Positions 59,041-64,000 of a DNA stretch of 64,000 bases are shown piece by piece. How positions within the stretch are numbered: the stretch's first letter is position 1; each line of letters starts with the position of its first letter. The position numbers and the translations under genes were made by a program. The notes beneath the pieces were generated by a model that saw nothing but the letters and a program-made list of their open reading frames with translations, did not search any database and was not told the origin of the DNA. Source of the stretch: Stutzerimonas stutzeri (GTDB lineage: Bacteria > Pseudomonadota > Gammaproteobacteria > Pseudomonadales > Pseudomonadaceae); contig NC_015740.1 in assembly GCF_000219605.1 (NCBI RefSeq), positions 3,844,001 through 3,908,000 on the forward strand. Reading direction: 5' to 3'.

Positions 59041-59796
59041 TCAATCGGTCGCCGCACCCCGCCCACGCTGACGTAGCGCTTCGAACAGACAGACACCGGT
59101 GGCAACCGATACGTTGAGGCTGCTGACGCTCCCCGCCATGGGCAGGCGCACCAGATAGTCGCAGTGCTCGCGGGTCAGCCGGCGCATCCCGCGCCCTTCG
59201 GCGCCCATGACGAGCACGATGGGGCCGGTGAGGTCCTGCGCATAGAGCGACTGCTCAGCCTCGCCAGCGGTTCCGACGACCCACAACCCTTTCTGCTGCA
59301 ACTTTTCCAGGGTGCGCGCCAGGTTGGTGACCGCCACCAACGGAATCACCTCGGCGGCACCACAGGCCACCTTGCGCACCGTGGCATTGAGGGTGGCGGA
59401 CTTGTCCTTCGGCACAATCACCGCCAGCGCGCCGGCCGCGTCGGCCGTACGCAGACAGGCGCCGAGGTTGTGCGGATCGGTCACCCCGTCGAGCACCAGC
59501 AGCAATGGCGGGCCTTCGGCGCGATCGAGCAGCTCGTCGAGCATCGCCTCACCCCATACCTGACTCGGGCTGACCTCGGCCACCACGCCCTGATGCACGC
59601 CCTCGACCCAGGCATCCATCTCGCGGCGCTCGCACTGGCCGACACTGACCCGCGCCTGCGCGGCCAGTTCGATCAGCACCTGCACACGCGGGTCGCCCCG
59701 GCCTTCGGCCAGCCATACCTGCTTGACGCGCTTGGGATGATGGCGCAGCAACGCTTCCACGGCGTGCAGGCCATAGATCTTTTCCAGCTGGCTCAT
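59041..59796 (-). CDS. rlmB: 23S rRNA (guanosine-2'-O)-methyltransferase RlmB
   Basis: A 251-residue SPOUT methyltransferase that 2'-O-methylates G2251 in the peptidyl-transferase P loop. An N-terminal rRNA-binding domain (MSQLEKIYGLHAVEALLRHHPKRVKQVWLAEG) is followed by the knotted core with DPHNLGACLRTADAAG, MGAEGRGMRRL and SSLNVSVATGVCLFEALRQR. The start overlaps the rnr stop (ATGA), so the two are translationally coupled. In P. aeruginosa rpsF and rlmB are near neighbours; here the hybrid kinase separates them. Confidence 0.96.
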   Translation of the reverse strand: MSQLEKIYGLHAVEALLRHHPKRVKQVWLAEGRGDPRVQVLIELAAQARVSVGQCERREMDAWVEGVHQGVVAEVSPSQVWGEAMLDELLDRAEGPPLLLVLDGVTDPHNLGACLRTADAAGALAVIVPKDKSATLNATVRKVACGAAEVIPLVAVTNLARTLEKLQQKGLWVVGTAGEAEQSLYAQDLTGPIVLVMGAEGRGMRRLTREHCDYLVRLPMAGSVSSLNVSVATGVCLFEALRQRGRGAATD

Positions 59797-62294
59797 GACT
59801 TGGCCTTGCGCTTTCTGGGACCACCGCTGGAGGCTGGCGACTTCTCGGCCGGCTTGCCAGCGGACTTCGGCTTGGATGCGCCGGACCTGGACTTGCTGCC
59901 GACTGCCTTGTCGGCCTTGCCCTTGCGGCCGCCCGACTTGGCTTCGGCCATCAATGCCTGCTTCAGCTCACGGCTCTTGCGGATATCGGCGTTACCCGGC
60001 TCACGGCCGCGCTCGCCGCTGTCACGCTGGCCAGCTGTCTTGCTGCCACCGGCGATCAGCTCGAAGTCGATCTTGCGTTCATCCAGGTCGACGCGCATGA
60101 CACGCACCTCGACGCTGTCACCAAGGCGGAAACTGCGACCGCTACGCTCACCGGAGAGGCGGTGATGCAGCGGATCGAAGTGGTAGTAGTCGCCCGGCAT
60201 CGCCGTGACATGCACCAGGCCCTCGACATAGATGTCGGTCAGCTCGACGAACAGGCCGAAGCCGGTCACCGCGGTGATCACACCGGGGAAGGTCTCGCCG
60301 ACGCGATCCTTCATGAACTCGCACTTGAGCCAGTTGACCACGTCACGGGTGGCCTCGTCGGCGCGCCGCTCGGTCATCGAACACTGTTCGCCCAGTTGCT
60401 CCAGCGCCGCCTCGTCATACGGGTAGATGCGCGCCTTGGGCATGCTCGGAGCGCCTTCACGCCGCACGTGCGGCGTGTCTCGCCGGGACCGGATGACGCT
60501 GCGAATGGCGCGATGCACCAGCAGATCCGGATAGCGCCGGATCGGCGAAGTGAAGTGCGCATAGGCTTCGTAGTTCAGACCGAAGTGACCATGGTTCTCG
60601 GCACTGTAGACCGCCTGGCTCAGCGAGCGCAGCATCACCGTCTGGATCACGTGAAAATCCGGACGCCCCTGGATCTTCTCCAGCAGCGCCTGGTAATCCT
60701 TGGGCGTCGGCCCCTCCTTGCCCTTGTGCAGGGAAAGCCCCAGCTCACCGAGGAAGGCGCGCAGCTTCTCCTGACGCTCCAGCGGCGGTGCGTCGTGCAC
60801 GCGATACAGCGCAGGGATCTCATGCTTCTGCAGGAACGCCGCGGTGGCGACGTTGGCGCAGAGCATGCACTCCTCGATCAGCTTGTGCGCATCGTTGCGC
60901 TCGGTGGGCTTGATCGCGGCGATCTTGCGATCGGCACCGAAGACGATACGGGTTTCCTGAGTCTCGAAATCGATCGCACCGCGGGTATGGCGCGCCTTGA
61001 GCAGCACCTTATAAAGCGAATAGAGCTGCTTGAGGTGCGGTAGCACTTCGGCGTACTCGGCGCTCAGCCGCTTGCCTTCGGCAGACTTGGGCTGCTCCAG
61101 CATCGCGCTGACCTTGTTGTAGGTCAGCCGTGCATGGGAGTGGATCACCGCTTCGTAGAACTGGTAGTCGGTCATCTTTCCCGACTTGCTCAGGGTGATC
61201 TCGCAGACCATGGCCAGACGATCGACATGGGGATTCAGCGAGCAGAGGCCGTTGGACAGCTCCTCGGGCAGCATCGGCACCACGCGCTCGGGGAAGTACA
61301 CCGAGTTGCCGCGAACCACAGCTTCCTTGTCGAGCGCCGAGTCCACCTTCACATAGTGCGACACATCGGCAATGGCCACATACAGACGGAACCCGCCGGT
61401 CAGCAGCTTCCAGCCGCCCGGCTTCTCGCAGTAGACCGCATCGTCGAAGTCGCGAGCATCCTCGCCGTCGATGGTGACGAACGGCAGATGGCGCAGGTCG
61501 ACGCGCTTGTGCTTGTCCTTTTCCTCCACCTCGGGCTTGAGCCGCGCAGCCTCCTTGAGCACCGCCTCGGGCCATACGTGCGGAATATCGAAGCTGCGCA
61601 GCGCGACGTCGATCTCCATGCCCGGCGCCATGTAGTTGCCGATCACCTCGACGATATCGCCCTGCGGCTGGAAACGCTGCGTCGGCCAGTGAGTGATCTT
61701 CACCTCGACGAACTGACCCGGCTTGGCATCCAGCGCCCGCCCGGGCGTGACCAGCACTTCCTGCTGAATCTTGGGGTTGTCCGGAATGACGAAGCCGACA
61801 TCGCTCTCGATGTGATAACGGCCCACGATGCTCTCGTGCGCGCGGCTGATCACCTCGACGATGGCGCCTTCGCGGCGCCCACGACGATCGAGACCCGCAA
61901 CGCGCGCCAGGCAGCGGTCACCATCGAACACCAGGCGCATCTGCGCCGGGCTGAGGAACAGGTCGTCGCTGCCATCATCAGGGATGAGGAAACCAAAACC
62001 GTCACGATGGCCGCTGACGCGCCCGCAGACCAGGTCCAGCTTGTCCACCGGGGCATAGGTGCCGCGCCGGGTGTAGATCAGCTGGCCGTCTCGCTCCATC
62101 GCGCGCAGGCGACGACGCAGCGCTTCGATATCTTCGTCGGACTCCAGCCCGAACTCTTCCACCAGCTCTTCACGGGCAGCTGGCGAGCCACGTTCGCCGA
62201 GATGCTGAAGAATCAGCTCACGGCTGGGAATAGGGTTTTCGTACTTTTCCGCTTCACGAGCGGCCTCGGGATCGAGGGATTGCCAATCGGCCAT
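59793..62294 (-). CDS. rnr: Ribonuclease R
   Basis: An 833-residue 3'-5' exoribonuclease that degrades structured RNA and works in tmRNA-linked quality control. In order: N-terminal helix-turn-helix (SRELILQHLGERGSPAAREELVEEF), cold-shock domains, the RNB catalytic domain with the Asp cluster (TIDGEDARDFDDAVY), an S1 domain near 650-730, and a basic tail rich in Lys, Gly and Ser (about 770-833). The start ATG has AGGTGA about 10 bases upstream. It overlaps rlmB by four bases downstream. Confidence 0.97.
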   Translation of the reverse strand: MADWQSLDPEAAREAEKYENPIPSRELILQHLGERGSPAAREELVEEFGLESDEDIEALRRRLRAMERDGQLIYTRRGTYAPVDKLDLVCGRVSGHRDGFGFLIPDDGSDDLFLSPAQMRLVFDGDRCLARVAGLDRRGRREGAIVEVISRAHESIVGRYHIESDVGFVIPDNPKIQQEVLVTPGRALDAKPGQFVEVKITHWPTQRFQPQGDIVEVIGNYMAPGMEIDVALRSFDIPHVWPEAVLKEAARLKPEVEEKDKHKRVDLRHLPFVTIDGEDARDFDDAVYCEKPGGWKLLTGGFRLYVAIADVSHYVKVDSALDKEAVVRGNSVYFPERVVPMLPEELSNGLCSLNPHVDRLAMVCEITLSKSGKMTDYQFYEAVIHSHARLTYNKVSAMLEQPKSAEGKRLSAEYAEVLPHLKQLYSLYKVLLKARHTRGAIDFETQETRIVFGADRKIAAIKPTERNDAHKLIEECMLCANVATAAFLQKHEIPALYRVHDAPPLERQEKLRAFLGELGLSLHKGKEGPTPKDYQALLEKIQGRPDFHVIQTVMLRSLSQAVYSAENHGHFGLNYEAYAHFTSPIRRYPDLLVHRAIRSVIRSRRDTPHVRREGAPSMPKARIYPYDEAALEQLGEQCSMTERRADEATRDVVNWLKCEFMKDRVGETFPGVITAVTGFGLFVELTDIYVEGLVHVTAMPGDYYHFDPLHHRLSGERSGRSFRLGDSVEVRVMRVDLDERKIDFELIAGGSKTAGQRDSGERGREPGNADIRKSRELKQALMAEAKSGGRKGKADKAVGSKSRSGASKPKSAGKPAEKSPASSGGPRKRKAKS

Positions 62295-62406
62295 TAAGAG
62301 ATGTCACCTTTCATTCATTTATAGAGGCAGAACGCCCTTTTTCTATTGAAGCGCGAATCGCTGCCGGACGGCAGCTTTCATGCGAATTATTTTTCGCCAT
62401 CAGGGG

Positions 62407-62435
62407 TTTACAAGGCCAAACCTCGGCCGTATAGT
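62407..62435 (+). promoter_or_regulatory. Sigma-70 promoter of the tRNA-Leu genes
   Basis: TTTACA (62407-62412) and TATAGT (62430-62435) are 17 bp apart, followed by the GC-rich stretch TCGCGCCC. It lies 64 bp before the first tRNA-Leu. Confidence 0.8.
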
Positions 62436-62496
62436 TCGCGCCCACAATGTCTGGCAGACGTTGTAACACGGAAACGGCCAAGTATCATCGTTTCTC

Positions 62497-62593
62497 GTGC
62501 CCAGGTGGCGGAATTGGTAGACGCACTAGGTTCAGGTCCTAGCGGTGGCAACACCGTGGAAGTTCGAGTCTTCTCCTGGGCACCACTCTTCAA
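62497..62593 (+). repeat. Direct repeat containing tRNA-Leu, copy 1
   Basis: A 97-bp segment (the tRNA-Leu plus 2 bp before and 8 bp after) is identical to 62702-62798. Outside these limits the copies differ. Confidence 0.9.
62499..62585 (+). tRNA. tRNA-Leu (anticodon CAG), copy 1
   Basis: 87 bases with encoded CCA and a long variable arm (CGGTGGCAACACCG), as in class II tRNAs. The acceptor stem pairs GCCCAGG with CCTGGGC; the anticodon loop is TTCAGGT. Sequence identical to copy 2. Confidence 0.97.
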
Positions 62594-62701
62594 ATGAAAC
62601 CCGCATCATCGATGCGTGTCTCAGGCAGTAACGAAGATTGCCGACTTCGGCCGATGTGAATCGGCAAAATGGCAAAAAAGTCGGTGAGCAATCATCGCAA
62701 T

Positions 62702-62798
62702 GTGCCCAGGTGGCGGAATTGGTAGACGCACTAGGTTCAGGTCCTAGCGGTGGCAACACCGTGGAAGTTCGAGTCTTCTCCTGGGCACCACTCTTCAA
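62702..62798 (+). repeat. Direct repeat containing tRNA-Leu, copy 2
   Basis: Second, identical copy of the 97-bp segment at 62497-62593, 205 bp downstream. Confidence 0.9.
62704..62790 (+). tRNA. tRNA-Leu (anticodon CAG), copy 2
   Basis: 87 bases, identical to copy 1, followed after 9 bp by an intrinsic terminator. Both copies probably form one transcript from the promoter at 62407. Confidence 0.97.
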
Positions 62799-62799
62799 G

Positions 62800-62828
62800 A
62801 AAAAACCGAGCCCCTGGCTCGGTTTTTT
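62800..62828 (+). terminator. Rho-independent terminator of the tRNA-Leu transcript
   Basis: Stem CCGAGCC-CCT-GGCTCGG is flanked by AAAAAA upstream and TTTTTT downstream. Confidence 0.93.
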
Positions 62829-62892
62829 CGTTTCAGCCCGATAAAAATCCCCCGTCGACCCAGACTCGCGCTGTCGCCAGCTCCAGAGAGCA

Positions 62893-62916
62893 AAAGACCG
62901 CCCTAAGGCGGTCTTT
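62893..62916. terminator. Bidirectional terminator after purA
   Basis: A 10-bp perfect stem (AAAGACCGCC-CTAA-GGCGGTCTTT) lies 15 bp after the purA stop; T-runs exist on both strands through the A/T ends of the stem. Confidence 0.8.
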
Positions 62917-62931
62917 CTACCATGCGCGCTA

Positions 62932-64000
62932 TCAGGCGTACGGATGACGCAACACGATGGTCTCGTTGCGGTCCGGACCGGTGGAGATGATATCCACTGG
63001 CGCCTCGATCAACTCTTCCAGTCGCTTGATGTAAGCGCGGGCATTGGCCGGAAGCTCGTCAAGACTCTTGGCACCAACGGTCGACTCGCTCCAACCCGGC
63101 ATGTCCTCGTACACCGGCTGCAGACCGTCGTAGCTGTCGGCATCGGTCGGCGCATCGACCAACACTTCGCCATTGCGATCCTTGTAGCCGACGCAGATGC
63201 GGATGGTCTCCAGCCCGTCGAGCACGTCGAGCTTGGTCAGGCAGATCCCGGAGATGCTGTTGATCTCGATCGCACGGCGCAGGATGACGGCATCGAACCA
63301 GCCGCAACGACGCGCACGCCCGGTGGTCGAGCCGAACTCGTGACCACGCTCGGCCAGGCGCGCACCGACATCATCGAACAGCTCGGTGGGGAACGGACCG
63401 GAGCCCACGCGCGTGGTATAGGCCTTGGTAATGCCGAGGATGTAATCCAGATACAGCGGACCGAAGCCGGAACCAGTCGCCGTGCCGCCAGCCGTTGTGC
63501 TGGAGCTGGTCACGTACGGATAGGTGCCATGGTCGATGTCCAGCAGCGAGCCCTGCGCACCTTCGAACATGATGCAGGCACCTTGCTTGCGCAGCTCGTG
63601 CAGACGGGCCGTGACGTCGGTGATCAGCGGCTTGAGGATTTCGGCGTAGCCTAGGGCCTCGTCGAGGGTCTTCTGGAAATCTACCGGCTCGACCTTATAG
63701 AAGTTCTGCAGCACGAAGTTGTGGTAGTCCAGCAACTCACGTAGCTTGACCGTGAAGCGCTCTGGATTGAACAGGTCGCCAATGCGCAGGCCGCGACGCG
63801 CCACTTTGTCCTCGTAGGCCGGACCGATGCCGCGCCCAGTGGTACCGATCTTACCTTCCGAACGCGCGGCCTCGCGGGCCTGATCCAGCGCCACATGGTA
63901 AGGCAGGATCAGGGTACAGGACGGGCTGATGCGCAGGCGCTCGCGCACCGGCACACCCTTCTCTTCCAGCTTGGTGATTTCCCGTAGCAGCGCATCGGGC
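62932..64000 (-). CDS. purA: Adenylosuccinate synthetase, C-terminal part
   Basis: The gene runs off the right edge, so the N-terminus is missing; about 355 residues remain. PurA joins IMP and aspartate using GTP in AMP synthesis. Visible motifs include [82 protein letters not shown] and the C-terminal [14 protein letters not shown]. The apparent start at 63954 is an internal GTG. A bidirectional terminator follows the stop. Confidence 0.97.
   Translation of the reverse strand, partial: PDALLREITKLEEKGVPVRERLRISPSCTLILPYHVALDQAREAARSEGKIGTTGRGIGPAYEDKVARRGLRIGDLFNPERFTVKLRELLDYHNFVLQNFYKVEPVDFQKTLDEALGYAEILKPLITDVTARLHELRKQGACIMFEGAQGSLLDIDHGTYPYVTSSSTTAGGTATGSGFGPLYLDYILGITKAYTTRVGSGPFPTELFDDVGARLAERGHEFGSTTGRARRCGWFDAVILRRAIEINSISGICLTKLDVLDGLETIRICVGYKDRNGEVLVDAPTDADSYDGLQPVYEDMPGWSESTVGAKSLDELPANARAYIKRLEELIEAPVDIISTGPDRNETIVLRHPYA

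Noticed and set aside
62499..62798. The tandem tRNA-Leu unit as an attachment site of an integrated element
   Set aside because: The 118 bp between the copies contain no gene, no integrase is nearby, and both copies have normal promoters and terminator.

Overview
The window is about 64 kb of GC-rich gammaproteobacterial chromosome. Gene content and order (pilS-pilR behind bamD, rluD-pgeF-clpB, tRNA Lys-Pro-Asn beside clpB, ampD-ampE-chemoreceptor, rpsF-rpsR-rplI-dnaB-alr-nicD, purA-tRNA-Leu-rnr-rlmB) are those of the Pseudomonas group. A Stutzerimonas (Pseudomonas) stutzeri-like organism is my best guess, by inference and recall only. No phage, insertion sequence, CRISPR array or plasmid gene was recognised. 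The region reads as core genome with a few accessory loci.

Region 1 (1-16.8 kb): the end of adenine deaminase; a divergent drug-efflux MFS/TetR pair with a palindromic operator; a copper island (copZ, copA, cueR) with two CueR boxes between the divergent copZ and copA; a chemoreceptor behind a sigma-28-type promoter; a haem-less ferritin (FtnA type); a three-gene RND efflux operon; a RIO kinase; and a full-length Ada protein. Region 2 (16.8-28.5 kb): TatD nuclease, a second chemoreceptor with a sigma-28-type promoter, ampE/ampD, endonuclease V, a GlxA-like AraC regulator, ZapE, TrpS, an alpha/beta hydrolase, ZapG/YhcB and NadC.

Region 3 (28.9-42.4 kb): a DUF1631 protein, a DUF3094 peptide, NADH dehydrogenase II, a three-tRNA operon, heat-shock-type clpB, pgeF-rluD, bamD, a PP0621-family protein and the PilS/PilR two-component system for type IV pili. 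Region 4 (42.4-51.8 kb) is a signalling patch: a DUF2333 membrane protein, a GcbA-like diguanylate cyclase, a CtpL-like chemoreceptor, YgiQ and the 7TMR-DISM diguanylate cyclase NicD. Region 5 (51.8-64 kb): alr, dnaB, rplI, a membrane protein, rpsR, rpsF, a hybrid histidine kinase placed between rpsF and rlmB, rlmB-rnr, two identical tRNA-Leu genes and the 3' part of purA.

The common thread is surface behaviour: three chemoreceptors with large helical sensor regions, two cyclic-di-GMP synthases and the pilin regulator PilSR lie within 42 kb. I did not find a convincing undescribed system. The best leads are regulatory sites and local rearrangements, listed as findings.
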